The translations under genes and the position numbers were made by a program. Shown piece after piece: positions 12,928 to 24,250 of a DNA stretch of 64,000 nucleotides. The first letter of the stretch is position 1, and every line of letters starts with the position of its first letter. The notes beneath the pieces were generated by a model. That model saw only the letters and a list, made by a program, of their open reading frames with translations. It ran no database searches and was not told where the DNA came from. The DNA comes from Myoxocephalus aenaeus (taxonomy: Eukaryota; Chordata; Actinopteri; Perciformes; Cottidae). The stretch covers positions 2,276,001 through 2,340,000 of the forward strand of contig JBAMJR010000025.1 of assembly GCA_038501785.1 (NCBI GenBank). The letters run 5' to 3'.

Positions 12928-13018
12928 AAAACAGAGCCTCCATTGGTTGCCTCCCTGTCCTTTGCCAACAGTCATTGTTGGCAAAGGACAGGGAGGCAAC
13001 CAATGGAGGCTCTGTTTT
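12928..13018. repeat. Perfect inverted repeat, 43-bp arms, 5-bp spacer
   Basis: The left arm 12928-12970 and right arm 12976-13018 are exact reverse complements over 43 bases, separated by GTCAT. The first mismatch lies immediately outside the arms. There is no TIR-like motif and no flanking direct repeat, so it does not look like a MITE. See findings for the template-switch reading. Confidence 0.97.
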
Positions 13019-13294
13019 CTTTTGTGAAGCTCGTGGTCTTAAATAAGCACCTTGCCTGTTTCAATAACCGTGACCCAGAGGCAGATCGGCCATCTGGTAT
13101 GTTCTCCCGAATTCCCGAGCAGCCGCCGCTCACAGGTCGTCCAACAGCAGCCGGCCAGGTCCAGCTGGCCATGCGCAGGGTGGTAAAGCTGCTGTTCTGG
13201 CTCATTTAGCCGGAGCTGTTGTTTTAATTGTGTGTGTTGAGTCAGAGCAGCCCAAAAACAACATCCATGGAATAGGATTAAAAAAAAACAGCCA

Positions 13295-13409
13295 CGTGTA
13301 TAAAATTGTGAAACTAAGATAAAGATAGAAATATGCCAATATTCTGTTGATCCTCATGGATTGATGCAGCTTCAAGTGGGACCATACTCCTTGAGTGTCT
13401 GAGCTCCAG
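13295..13409. repeat. 115-bp repeat, copy 1 (identical to 15973-16087)
   Basis: This stretch, from CGTGTATAAAATTGTG to GTGTCTGAGCTCCAG, matches 15973-16087 at every one of 115 positions by eye, in the same orientation and 2.68 kb apart. The sequence outside differs on both sides. No target-site duplication is visible around this copy. Confidence 0.95.
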
Positions 13410-14163
13410 CGTTGGTTATGAGCAGCTAAGATATTTAGATAAATGGTCAACATCATTCAGAGATGATATGGGCAAAGTTAGGCTTATGGGCCCATAAACA
13501 GCAGACAATCACTATAAACATGATATGATATGTACAACATTCAATATGCTCTTTCTGCAGCTGGGATGTACTGGGAACATCCAGTGTAACAAGTGAAGCC
13601 TTACAGGACATCCCAGGATTCTTCAGGGTCCCTGTTCCCATTTATTTAGGTAATTTGGCCTCAAATGAAAAGTTTCCCCTGCCATGCTTCATAAAAGACT
13701 GAGTGTTGCTCTTTCTTGACTTGTATTTGGCTCGCGTCGCTGATGAGACCGTGTTTTGACGCATCAGCATTATATTTCATTATCTTTTGGCTTGTTTTTT
13801 TTTTGTCAACGCATTTAGAGATTTACAACTCCTCAGCTCTTTGTCTGGCTGGCGTATGGATTCTCAATATTTCTCTGATTCTGTCACAAGTCCAATGGCT
13901 GGAAGAGCGAGAGAGACTGAGAGAAAGAGAGATGGGGGAGAGAAAGGGAGGCGTTCGTCCCGATAGGTTGAACAGCGAAGCATTTGTTTCACAAGAGACG
14001 GAAGGAGATGAGGGATGGAGTGAGCGCGAGAGAGAGACCTTTGGAAGAGTGGAGCAGAGCGGTGGAGAGAGAACAGAAGGTGTGAGCATCCAACACAAAT
14101 CACAATGTGTCTCGACACAGCACTTTGTCTGTTGGCTTCATCAAACTGCTTCTATTCACTGCT
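13410..14163. other. Tract between the 115-bp repeat and the minisatellite
   Basis: No gene recognised. It contains a purine-rich GAGAGA stretch around 13902-14070. A long frame beginning at 13716 runs from here into the minisatellite, but only because the repeat lacks stops in that frame. Confidence 0.6.
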
Positions 14164-15655
14164 TCTACTCACGCACAAACAACCACACACAAACAACTAC
14201 ACACAAACAACCGGCACAAACAACCAGCACAAACAACCACGCACAAACAACCACACACAAACAACCACACACAAACAACCAGCACAAACAACCACACACA
14301 AACAACCACACAAAAACAACAGAACAAACAACCAGCACAAACAACCACACACAAACAACCAGTACAAACGACCAGCACAAACAACCAGCACAAACAACCA
14401 CACACAAACAACAAGCACAAACAACCACGCACAAACAACCACACACAAACAACCAGCACAAACAACCAGCACAAACAACCACACACAAACAACCAGCACA
14501 AACAACCAGCACAAACAACCACACACAAACAACCAGCACAAACAACTACACACAAACAACCAGCAAAAACAACCATACACAAACAACCACACACAAACAA
14601 CAAGCACAAACTACCAGCACAAACAACCACACAAACTACCAGCACAAGCAACCAGCACAAACAATCAGCAAAAACAACCATAGACAAAAAAACACACACA
14701 AACAACTAAACACAAACAACCACACACAAACAACCAGCATAAACAACCACACACAAACAACCAGCACAAATAACCAGCGCAAACAACCAGCAAAAACAAC
14801 CATGAACAAACAACCACACACAAACAACCAGCACAAACAACAAGCACAAACAACCACACAAACAACCGCACAAACAACCAGCACACACAACCACACACAA
14901 ACAACCAGCACAAACAACCACACACAAACAACCAGCACAAACAACCACAATCAAACAACCAGCACAAACAACCACACACAAACAACCAGCACAAACAACC
15001 AGCACAAACAACCACGAGCAAACAACCAGCAGAAACAACCATGCAAAAACAACCAGCACAAACAACCACACACAAACAACCACGAGCAAACAACCACGAA
15101 TAAACAACCATGCACAAACAACAACACACAAACAACCACACACAAACAACCAGCACAAACATAATGCACAAAGAACCAGCACAAAGAACCAACACAAACT
15201 ACCACACACAAACAACCAGCACAAACAACCACAAACAAACAACCACGCAGAAACAACCAGCACAAACAACCATGTACATACAACCACACACAAACAACCA
15301 TGCACAAACAACCATGCGCAAACAACCACGAAAAAACAACCATGCACAAACAACCACATACAAACAACCAGCACAAACAACCACTCACAAACAACAACAC
15401 ACAAACAACCCGCACAAACAACCATAAACAAACAACCATGCACAAACAACAACACACAAACAACCAGCACAAACAACCACGCACAAACAACCATGCACAA
15501 ACAACCATGTACAAACAAACACACACAAACAACCAGCACAAACAACAACACACAAACAACCACGGACAAACAACCATGCACAAACAACCACGTACAAACA
15601 ACCCTGCACAAACAACCAGGCACAAACAACCACGCGCCCACGCACAAACAACCAA
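14164..15655. repeat. Giant ~12-bp minisatellite, consensus ACAAACAACCAG / ACAAACAACCAC
   Basis: About 1.49 kb, or some 120 units, of a 12-bp repeat with an invariant-looking core ACAAACAACCA followed by a variable dinucleotide-rich part (CACACAC, GCAC, TGCAC, CGCAC). Occasional units are 10 or 11 bp. The 12-bp period removes stop codons in several frames on both strands, which creates illusory frames of up to 482 codons (plus, Thr/Asn/Gln/His-rich) and 313 codons (minus, Val/Cys/Leu-rich). The right portion (15080-15655) has more ATGCAC and CGCAC variants than the left, a drift along the array. The array breaks at 15655 where a LINE begins and resumes at 17424. Confidence 0.97.
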
Positions 15656-15973
15656 TTCAATTCAATTCAGTTTATTTTATATAGCCCAACATCACAAATA
15701 CAAGTTTGCCTCAGAGGGCTTTACAATCTGTACACATAACATCCTGTCCCGGGAACTCACACCGGATCAGGAAAAACTGCCCCAAATAAAAGATAGTAAA
15801 AACCCTTTCACAGGGAAAAAAGGGAAGAACCCTTCAGGAGAGCAACAGAGGAGGATCCCTCTCCCCGGATGGACAGAAGCAATAGATGTCATGTGACCAG
15901 AATGAATAACATAACGGAGTTACAGCACATTCAATGAATATGACCGAAATTATTCATATAATGAGTAGTAGGC

Positions 15974-16085
15974 GTGTATAAAATTGTGAAACTAAGATAA
16001 AGATAGAAATATGCCAATATTCTGTTGATCCTCATGGATTGATGCAGCTTCAAGTGGGACCATACTCCTTGAGTGTCTGAGCTCC
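15974..16085. mobile_element. 112-bp insertion in the LINE, 115-bp repeat copy 2
   Basis: The segment is flanked by a 7-bp direct repeat AGTAGGC at 15967-15973 and 16086-16092, as expected of a target-site duplication. It is the same sequence as 13295-13409. The flanking LINE 3' UTR reads on smoothly if the segment and one AGTAGGC are removed. It therefore looks like a recent insertion of a very short mobile sequence. It has no TIR, A-box/B-box or tail that I can see. Confidence 0.6.
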
Positions 16086-16106
16086 AGTAGGCATGATCCA
16101 TGATCC

Positions 16107-17419
16107 AGATAACCACGATCCCCCCCGGACTGAAAGTGGAAGCTGATTCCACAGAAGAGGAGCCCGATGACTGAAAGCTCTAGCCCCCAACCTACTTTTT
16201 AAGACTCTGGGAACCACAAGTAACCCTGCATTCAGTGAGCGTAATGTATACACACAATACTATAAGCTCCTTAAGATGTGATGGTGCATCACCAGTTAAG
16301 GCTTTGTAGGTAAGGAGAAGGATTTTAAATATGATTCTCGATCTTACAGGAAGCCAGTGGAGAGCAGCTAGTACAGGAGTAATGTGATCTCTCTTCCGAG
16401 TCCTTGTTAGTACACGAGCTGCAGCATTCTGGATCAGCTGGAGAGACCCAAGGGACTTTCCGGAGCAGCCTGATAATACGGAGTTACAGTAATCCAGTCT
16501 TGAAGTAACAAATGCGTGGATCAATGTTTCTGCATCGCTTTGAGACAGGATGTGCCGGATCTTTGAGATGTTCCGTAGGTGAAAAAAGGCAATCCTTGAG
16601 ATCTGTTTCACGTGGGAGCCAAAGGATAGGTCCTGGTCAAAAATAACTCAGAGATTCCTTACGGTGGTGGTGGATGCCAGAGCGATGCCATCCAGAGAAA
16701 CCATATCATCAGATAATTGATTTCTGAGGTGTTCTGGGCCGAGTAGAGAACTTCAGTCTTGTCCGAGTTCAGCAGCAGGAAGTTGCAGGTCATCCAGGTT
16801 TTGATGTCTTTAAGACACGCTTGAAGTTTAGCGACTTGGTGGATTTCATCTGGCTTGATCGACAGATATAGTTGAGTATCATCGGCATAGCAGTGAAAGT
16901 TTATGGAGTGTTTTCTGATAATATTGCCTAAAGGAAGCATATACTGTATAAGGTGAATAAAATTGGTCCAAGCACAGAACCTTGTGGAACTCCATGACGA
17001 ACACCGGTGGTCATCGAGGCCTCATCGTTTACAAATACAAACTGAGATCGATCTGAAAAATATGACTTAAACCAGCTTAGTGCTGTACCTTTAATACCAA
17101 TCGACTGGTCTAGTCTCTGTAATAAGATGTCATGGTCAATGGTGTCGAATGCTGCACTTAGGTCTAACAAGACAAGTACAGAGATAAGTCCTTTATCAGC
17201 ACTAAGGTCTAACAAGACAAGTACAGAGACAAGTCCCCTATCTGATGCAACTAGAAGGTCATTAGTAATTGTCACTAGTGCTGTCTCTGTGCTATGATGC
17301 TTTCTAAATCCTGACTGAAACTCCTCAAATAAACTATTGTTATGTAAAAAGTCACACAACTGATTTGCGACCTACCTTCTCCAGTATCTTAGAGAGGAAG
17401 GGAAGGTTAGAGATAGATC
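16107..17419 (-). pseudogene. LINE reverse transcriptase, broken
   Basis: The order of RT motifs on the minus strand is intact though frames shift. ISNLPFLSKILEK lies at about 17417, FQSGFRKHHSTETALV near 17320, motif A AAFDTIDHDILLQRL near 17150, motif B HGVPQGSVLGP near 17000, and the catalytic motif C YADD near 16878-16889. These are followed by the thumb/connection region (LDYCNSVLSGC, AARVLTRTRKRDHITPVL, LHWLPV) between 16500 and 16330 and the C-terminal APLLWNQLP near 16165. Frames change at about 17360, 16930, 16660 and 16250. A 45-bp in-frame duplication repeats GL(V/I)SVLVLLDLSA at 17154-17243. L2/CR1-group assignment is from these motifs; the copy is inactive. Confidence 0.88.
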
Positions 17420-17423
17420 TGTA

Positions 17424-17464
17424 CGCACAAACAACCAGTACAAACAACCAGCACAAACAACCAC
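17424..17464. repeat. Right remnant of the 12-bp minisatellite
   Basis: Three to four ACAAACAACCAG-type units directly after the 5' end of the LINE, then unique sequence. Same unit and phase style as 14164-15655. Confidence 0.9.
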
Positions 17465-18229
17465 AAGTCAGTTGGAGATTTGACGCACTTGGTACCATCT
17501 AGCATTACTTTTCAACGCATGCATGGCGTCCTTTCAAATTAAACTTCTGTCTTTGCGGGAAGTTGGTTTTAGCTCACAGATTAGGTTGAGGGAAAGAGCA
17601 CGGTGGACTTCAACTTGACTGACTAAAGACTCACATGTGCCCAACGAGTCCCTTCAGTTCCACATGGGACCCATCGACCCGCCTCCTCCCACGCGCCTGT
17701 AGTTGCAGTGAATTGGACGCCTGGTACGTTGCATACGGTCCCTAAAGGGGGCGTCTTTGTGTCGATCAACGATGCCGACGTGCACTGACCGAGCGGCAGT
17801 ATTTGACGAGTTGGGAGTGGGACGCGGTTTGACCCTTACCCTTAAAAAACAAACCTAGTTCTAACCCGAAAATCCAAGTCTGAACCCTCACACGGAGCCT
17901 TTGAAGGGCGGTCCCAGAGTGAGTAACCAAAATGTCCTCACTTTCAAGAAAATGTCCTCACTCTGAAACTCAAGTTTTTGGCCTCACAAAGATAGCTGTA
18001 CACACTCAAACAAAAAACACGCACACACACACACTGGCTCTTGACAAGTGGAATCATGCTGATACAGTGGCAGGTGGGGAAACGTTGCTGTTATTGTCGG
18101 TGAAGAACCAGCAGATATAAACGCTCAGCATCAGCTTCATGTCATAACACGCTGATCTTTGTCCGCTGATACTTTTCCTTCCCAGGAGAACCTTTCTGCC
18201 CCGAGCTGTTTGTCTGGACCACTTAAACC

Positions 18230-18264
<35 letters not shown>

Positions 18265-18578
18265 GTGTGTGTGTCCACATCCACTTGCTATGGTTTCCAT
18301 TCCTTCCATAAGATCCCAACAGTATGTTCACTCTAATCACACAAACACTGATTTTCTTTCTAGGCTTTAAGGATCAGTTATTATGCTTCACAAGAAAAAC
18401 ACGACAACAACACAACACAGTGGAGCATTTGGTTATCTGTTGTTAAAAGACTTGTTGTTAAAGGCTAACGCCAACAAATATGGATTGAAGCATAAAAACA
18501 TTATGAATTTTAGAAATGATTACATCCATCAGTGTAGAGCCTGATCTGCAAATGTGCAGAAATACGGCAAATAAAATG
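17465..18578. other. Unique tract with decayed repeat and TG run
   Basis: The part at 17580-17640 resembles 6775-6860 (shared dispersed repeat). A (TG)n run with one TTG interruption lies at about 18232-18275. No gene recognised. Confidence 0.55.
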
Positions 18579-18669
18579 AATGCACGCAGAGATGGTCTTC
18601 CTCAGGTAACGAAGTGAACACAGACTGTGTTCACTTCTTTACCTGAGGAAGACCATCTCTGCGTGCATT
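18579..18669. repeat. Near-perfect inverted repeat, 45-bp arms, 1-base spacer
   Basis: Arms 18579-18623 and 18625-18669 are reverse complements at 44 of 45 positions with a single A between them. The only mismatch is C against T in the GTAACG / CTTTAC part. There is no TIR motif or target duplication at the ends. Confidence 0.97.
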
Positions 18670-19410
18670 TGTTTGTGACGGAGGATCCTGATGAAATGAA
18701 CTTCCACATGTACACCAGACAATATTCACTCTCTGGTTCTCTCACCACATATTACATTAATATCATATCAATATCATCTCAATTCCGTAATTTACTTTTA
18801 CTTACTGGTGTACTTGCTTGGTGTCTCCTATATTATATTATGATTTGGCTAATAAATTGTCATATTGCGTGCATAAAGCTCATTGTCACATATGAACACA
18901 GATCACATCCTGGTCTCACTGCTCACATGAAGACAATAAGATGAGAGAAAAATCTGTTTGTTATGTTTCTGAAAACGTCTCACATGAGATGACTCACTGA
19001 GACCAAGTAGGCGAAGATGTTGTGATGTTTCATCATTATTTACCTAATAAATACAGCGTTAACTTCTTCACTTTGACTGGAGGAAGTTGAAACAGTTTGT
19101 GCATAATGTTGTCTCTCCTTGTTTGTCTCTTTCTCGAGCTACACAAACCAAACTACACACCGCTTGAATATATGTTCATTAGGAGAGAAAGTAGTAGAAG
19201 TAGTTTTTGAAGCCTGATACACTGTGTGTATATGTATTTAAACATATGAGCCTCAACACTCTGAGGAACTGACTTCAGACCAGCGCTCACAGCTGCAGCC
19301 CGCTGCGCTGTGGTAGTTCAGCCGTAGTGTCCTCACGGATCATGATCATAAAACGATCATTAAATACATTAAAGTAGCGAGATGCATCCAAATATAACAG
19401 TAAAAATGAA

Positions 19411-19580
19411 GGTAACACTTTATAATAACTGCATACTATGAAGCATTATATAATACATAATTTACAAATGGTGAATTCATCATTTATAAAGTGTGGAACA
19501 ATGCTTTATAAATGATGAATTAAGTGTTTACTCATACTTAACTAGTGCTTCATAATGTGCAGTTATTATAAGGTGTTACC
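19411..19580. mobile_element. 170-bp MITE-like foldback element
   Basis: It starts GGTAACACTTTATAATAACT and ends with the reverse complement GTTATTATAAGGTGTTACC; the terminal 23 bases pair with one mismatch. The interior is AT-rich with a second inverted pair (TTTATAAAGTGTG / GCTTTATAAATGATG). No coding sequence. Superfamily not determined; a clear target duplication is not visible. Confidence 0.8.
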
Positions 19581-19679
19581 AAAATTATGATTTTTCTCAA
19601 AAATAAATTAAGTAAAAGTAAACAGTGTGCCGCATTAAAACTACTCTGATAAGTACAATTTACTCCAAAAAGTTCCTTT

Positions 19680-20045
19680 GTTACATGTAACGGAATTAGC
19701 TTAGCATAGAAACTGTAAGCGGTGGGAAGCGGCTAGCACACATTGAAAACTCACAAAATGAATTATATAGTATTATATTTTGTTTAATCTACTACCATAA
19801 ATAAAGTTAAATTAACTTATTTGTTTTGTTTCACAGAGTCACAAACTGTAATTATTTCTTGGCAAACGTGCTGGACGAGAAGAATCAAGATTCAAGAATC
19901 AAGATATTTGTATTGTCATATGCACAGATAAGAGTTTACTGTACAATGAAAAGCTTGTTTTGCTGGGTCCTCCTAACACACAATTACAATAAACTTAAGG
20001 TAAACAATAAATAAGGCACAAAATATAGAAAGAGTAGTATAAAAA
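19680..20045. repeat. Decayed teleost dispersed repeats
   Basis: The stretch around 19690-19735 (TTAGCTTAGCATAGAAACTG, GCGGCTAGC) belongs to the common teleost TTAGCTTAGCATA repeat also seen near 34225, 43330 and 44000. The part 19881-20040 (TTTGTATTGTCATATGCACA, CTGTACAATGAAAAGCTTG) resembles a common teleost retroelement 3' region. Both are fragments. Confidence 0.5.
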
Positions 20046-21215
20046 CCCTCTGTTTGTAAGAAAGTGTTACGGCGCACAATTCCCCCCAAATTGAAGTGTT
20101 TCTTCAAGGAGCCGAGCTTTCACTGTCCTTCCTCCCAGGACGAGAGATGGAGGTGAGGAGCCAGAGCCCTGCTGAGGAAGAAAGTAAAAGGTCCTTTTGA
20201 AATGCAGGTTACCCTTTGTACCCGTAAGGGTGAAGAGAGCCGGGTGTCATTTCATCTTTTCTGCTAATGATCCACAGTCTGAGAGAGCTGGATATGAACT
20301 GGACTTCTGATGGTAGAAATAAATCCTCCCACGCCCACAACGCAGCCTCCTCATGGAAATGTTTCACTCGGCAGCATCGGCAAGCTCCTGAGAGCAGACG
20401 GAAAATACAAAAAGTTACTCTAATTCCTTGTCCAAAGAGCCCACTTTGCATCCGGTCATGGCGATTAGCTCGCCCTCCCTCTGATCAACTCCTACCTCTC
20501 TTCTCTAATCTTCCTCTCCCCTCATCATCCTCCAGAGGGTTTCACCTTCTCTTCACCCTCTGACTCTGCTCTGCCTTCCTCATGCTCTTTCCCTTCCCTC
20601 TGTCTGCTTTATTTTTTTCTCCTTTCCTTTCCTTGCCCTCTCCTCCTCTCCTTTCCTGGGGTGATTGACAGCATCTCTAAACACCCACTAAAGCCTCTGT
20701 CACAGGCCACAATCTAACTCCCCCTCAGTGGAAAGAGGCTTTTAGCGGCGGCCATGTTGGCGTGTGCGTGAGCGGGGATGATGTGTCGGCTCGTCCAGCG
20801 TTTCCATGTTGAGCCGACGATGTCAGACAAACCTGAGGCTGGAAATCTGGAAAAGTGACCCGAGATGTGAGTTTGAAGAGGAAACAAGGGTGGAAGGGAG
20901 AGATAACCGGAGAGATGTCAAAGTGTTGTTCTACGACAGAAAATTTCACTAAATAACGCTCTCATGAATTTTTGAAGTCTTTAAAAAAGGTGATAGCGAG
21001 GTAGCTCCATCTTTGTGATTCACACATTAACACTTCATCGTCGCATCTCTCTATTGTGAGCAGTAATCTCACATGAAGGACTACGTGTTCTTATTCTTTA
21101 TTATTCTTTATTTATTCTTTATTATCTCTGAAGTCTGATGCTGTCCGGCTAGTTTCTGACCAGATCCTCCGTCAATTGAGTCAACATCAACATCAACAGC
21201 CCTCGCGTCGCTGTT
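20046..21215. other. Unique tract, pyrimidine-rich patch
   Basis: A CT-rich stretch occupies about 20490-20660. No gene or element recognised. Confidence 0.55.
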
Positions 21216-21425
21216 GTTGTTTGTTAGTCACTGTATATACTTATATACACTCCAGATACACTGTATATACTGCATTTTTGCACTTTCTTTATTGTTTAAT
21301 TTCCTAAATGAATACACTCTGTGTTTTGTAGTATATATTGAGTATTTTACATTCCTAACTTTGCTTGCTACTGTGACAAACAGATGCCCCCTTGGGGATG
21401 AATAACGTATCTATCCATCCATCTA
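21216..21425 (+). mobile_element. LINE 3'-end fragment with ATCC-type tail
   Basis: It ends with CCCTTGGGGATGAATAACGT followed by a short (ATCT/ATCC) tail. This is close to the frequent teleost LINE terminus GGGATGAATAAAGTATCTATC. Only the 3' UTR is present; there is no coding part. Confidence 0.6.
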
Positions 21426-21980
21426 TGAGCGGACAATGAGTTCATGTTCCTCCATCTCTGTTCATTTCTCTGCTTCCTTTAGACTTTCATAAGAACTGCT
21501 TTCTTTTTGTACTTCCCAAAGTATTAAACAAAAGTAGCTGAAGCTCAAACTGGAGCCCCGGTCCGGATTATAGAGGACCAACTGGTCTGGTGTGAGTTTG
21601 TCAACAATTTACTACAATTTACATTTTTTTTAAAAGTCAAGAACTTTTCATCGACGCTATTTACTCTGCGTACTCCAAAGGAAATGACCAGAATACGTGT
21701 AAGGTATCGCTTCCTGTCGGCCGGTTTTAAACGACGTTCACTCACTTTATTTCATATTTGAAGAGCAACACAATGGCCTATTGTTTTAAAGACGCCGCCC
21801 AGATGGGCCGAGAGGGAAATGTCCTCTCCATGAAAGAATCCCTGGCCGTCTAACAATAGACGCTCGCTCTCCACGGGCTTCAAGAACAAGACTTCAACCC
21901 CGCAGCTTCCTGGGCAGACGTGTGTTTGATGGAGCTGGAAGCTGAGGCTCCATTGTCCTGCTGATCTAAACCGACAGAAG

Positions 21981-22444
<464 letters not shown>

Positions 22445-22525
22445 TCTTTTCTCTCTGAAACACAAATATATGACATGTGTAGATTTTCCTCGTCCATCCT
22501 CCTCCTCATTGGAGCCGTCAGCTTC

Positions 22526-22617
22526 TGAAGGGAAGGAAACGACGTGAGGAAACGACGTGAGGAAACGACGTGAGGAAACGACGTGAGGAAACGACGTGAG
22601 GAAGCGACGTGAGGAAA
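22526..22617. repeat. 13-bp minisatellite (GAGGAAACGACGT)
   Basis: About six to seven nearly identical copies of a 13-bp unit; one carries GCGACG instead of ACGACG. The minus-strand open frame over it is an artefact of repeat composition. Confidence 0.92.
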
Positions 22618-22921
22618 CAACCTTGTTTCCTTTCAAACTCTGGATTCATCAGCTAGAACAACATTCTCTTATTTATGTCTTTTAGTCGTTGAATTTATTT
22701 ATTTTTTACGTCAAGATCAAGAAGTCAATTCTTTCATGATGAGATAAGATCTCTGCCGACCTGTCGCGTGACCGCGTTACATAACTGCACATCCACTGAA
22801 GCAATGCAGCAGAGGAAGAGGCATCCGACTCAACACCAGAAGGTCAATACAAAGACGGACAAAGTATGACATGCAGAAGACGAGTGCTTATCTAAGAAAA
22901 GGCAAGGGAGAAAGATGAATA

Positions 22922-22955
22922 AGAGGAGGAGGAGGAGGAGGAGGAGGAGGAGGAG
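22922..22955. repeat. (GGA)n microsatellite
   Basis: About eleven GGA units. Confidence 0.95.
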
Positions 22956-23282
22956 AACTGTCGCTCCTTGTGAGTCCGAGCTGACGCCCAAACCAAAAAC
23001 ACAGGCCCAGCTCCAGATGAGCTAACAACATGATTACTTTGTATTCATAACACTCTTTTTAATCCTGTATGGATCGATCACAAACACAATGCTGGATGTG
23101 TCATCTCCCACAATGCATCTTGCTGGTGTCTTTGTTTGACCCTCCCTTTTAAACTCCAAACCGCCAGTTTGCTCTTTCTGTTAAAACCTCTTGGCCGCTG
23201 CAGAGGCATCTTAAACGTGCATTCTCTCTCCTGGCCAGCAGGGGGCGACTCCTCCGGTTGCAGAAAGAGGTCAGATGGTATA

Positions 23283-23773
23283 TTGCTGTGTTCACACCGG
23301 ACGCGGCACGAATTTGACGCGCGACCAGATTACATGCAAAGTCAATGCACAGACGATAGACGCGTTTGACGCGGGGCGAACAGAGCGAAGGACGCGGCGC
23401 GAATTCGCGCGAGTTGAATTATCCCAACTCCGGCGGAGAAATCACGTGACGCAAAGTTGCGTCAGCCAATCAGCGTTGAGAATCAGCGTTGAGAATCAGC
23501 GTTGAGAAGCTCCGCCCGCTGGTCCTGAAGTAGCGCTGGTAGCGGCTTCATTCAGACACTGTTGTGGGACTACGGATAATATTATGAACCCAGACACCAT
23601 GGAGTTTGATGTTCCCACGTATGTGGAGTTTACACAACAAGTAGAAAGCAGAACTAGTGGTTATTTATTCCATGGTCGATAGCGGAAATGAAAGCTCTTT
23701 TCACAGAGACAAGCAACGGAAATAAGCCACGCCCCCTTCGCGGCGATTTTTCGCGTTTGGTGTGAACGCAGCA
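23283..23773 (+). mobile_element. MITE-like DNA element, copy 1 (491 bp)
   Basis: The ends are inverted: TGCTGTGTTCACACC on the left and GGTGTGAACGCAGCA on the right, with TA on each side as a likely 2-bp (or TA-containing 3-bp) target duplication. The interior is CpG-rich with many CGCG words and contains ATGAACCCAGACACC and TTTGATGTTCCCACG, shared with 59163-59205 and, reversed, with 31095-31130. An internal GAATCAGCGTTGA unit is repeated three times at about 23470-23507. PIF/Harbinger-like or another TA-targeting superfamily is possible; I cannot settle it. Confidence 0.75.
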
Positions 23774-23825
23774 TAAGTCTGTGAGAAAATTAATCTTGTT
23801 TTTCTTCAATCCGGAGTGACACAAG

Positions 23826-24250
23826 TGGGTGGAGCTAAACACAACTTAACGGTGAATAAGACACATGTAGTTAACCATAATGTTACAGTTTACTTTTCAT
23901 GAACTGAAAGTCAAAGCTCGAAGACGAAAACACAGAAAACTCCAAGACCGGAACAACGCCATGGAAACGTCCTGACAGTCAATCAGATTATGGTCTGTTT
24001 GACTCTAAATGACCATAATCTACTAAATGAACATCATGTTGTATTGAAGAAGACTTGAAACTAGAGATTGAGACATAAACTCATGTTTACAATGTTTACT
24101 GAGGGAATAAATCAAGAGAGAAGTAGAGTCATTTATATAGACTTCTATACAACCAGAGGAGTCACCCCCTGGTGGTCAGGAGAGAGAATGCAGCTTTAAC
24201 ACATGAAGCATATACTTCTATACAACCAGAGGAGTCACCCCCTGGTGGTC

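Larger units (their letters stand above)
15656..17423 (-). mobile_element. 5'-truncated L2/CR1-like LINE inserted in the minisatellite
   Basis: Read on the minus strand, the element runs from 17423 (5' side, truncated inside the RT domain) to 15656. The 3' end has a short repeat tail, (GAATT)n on the minus strand and AATTCAATTCAATTCAG on the plus strand. The plus-strand text that follows (ATATAGCCCAACATCACAAA, CCTCAGAGGGCTTTACAATC) is a LINE 3' UTR I recognise as common in teleosts. No endonuclease domain is present. The RT frame is broken at several points. Both outer flanks are the same 12-bp minisatellite, so the insertion is into the array or the array was broken by it. A 112-bp foreign segment sits inside the 3' part. 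Confidence 0.85.

Noticed and set aside
13716..15164. 482-codon plus-strand open frame (Thr/Asn/Gln/His-rich)
   Set aside because: It lies almost wholly in the ~12-bp minisatellite, whose period removes stops in several frames. Several other overlapping frames are equally long, which a real gene would not show.
14706..15647. 313-codon minus-strand open frame (Val/Cys/Leu-rich)
   Set aside because: Same cause: it is the complement of the minisatellite, with no non-repeat domain.
14164..15655. CRISPR array
   Set aside because: Units are contiguous with no unique spacers, and the sequence context is vertebrate.
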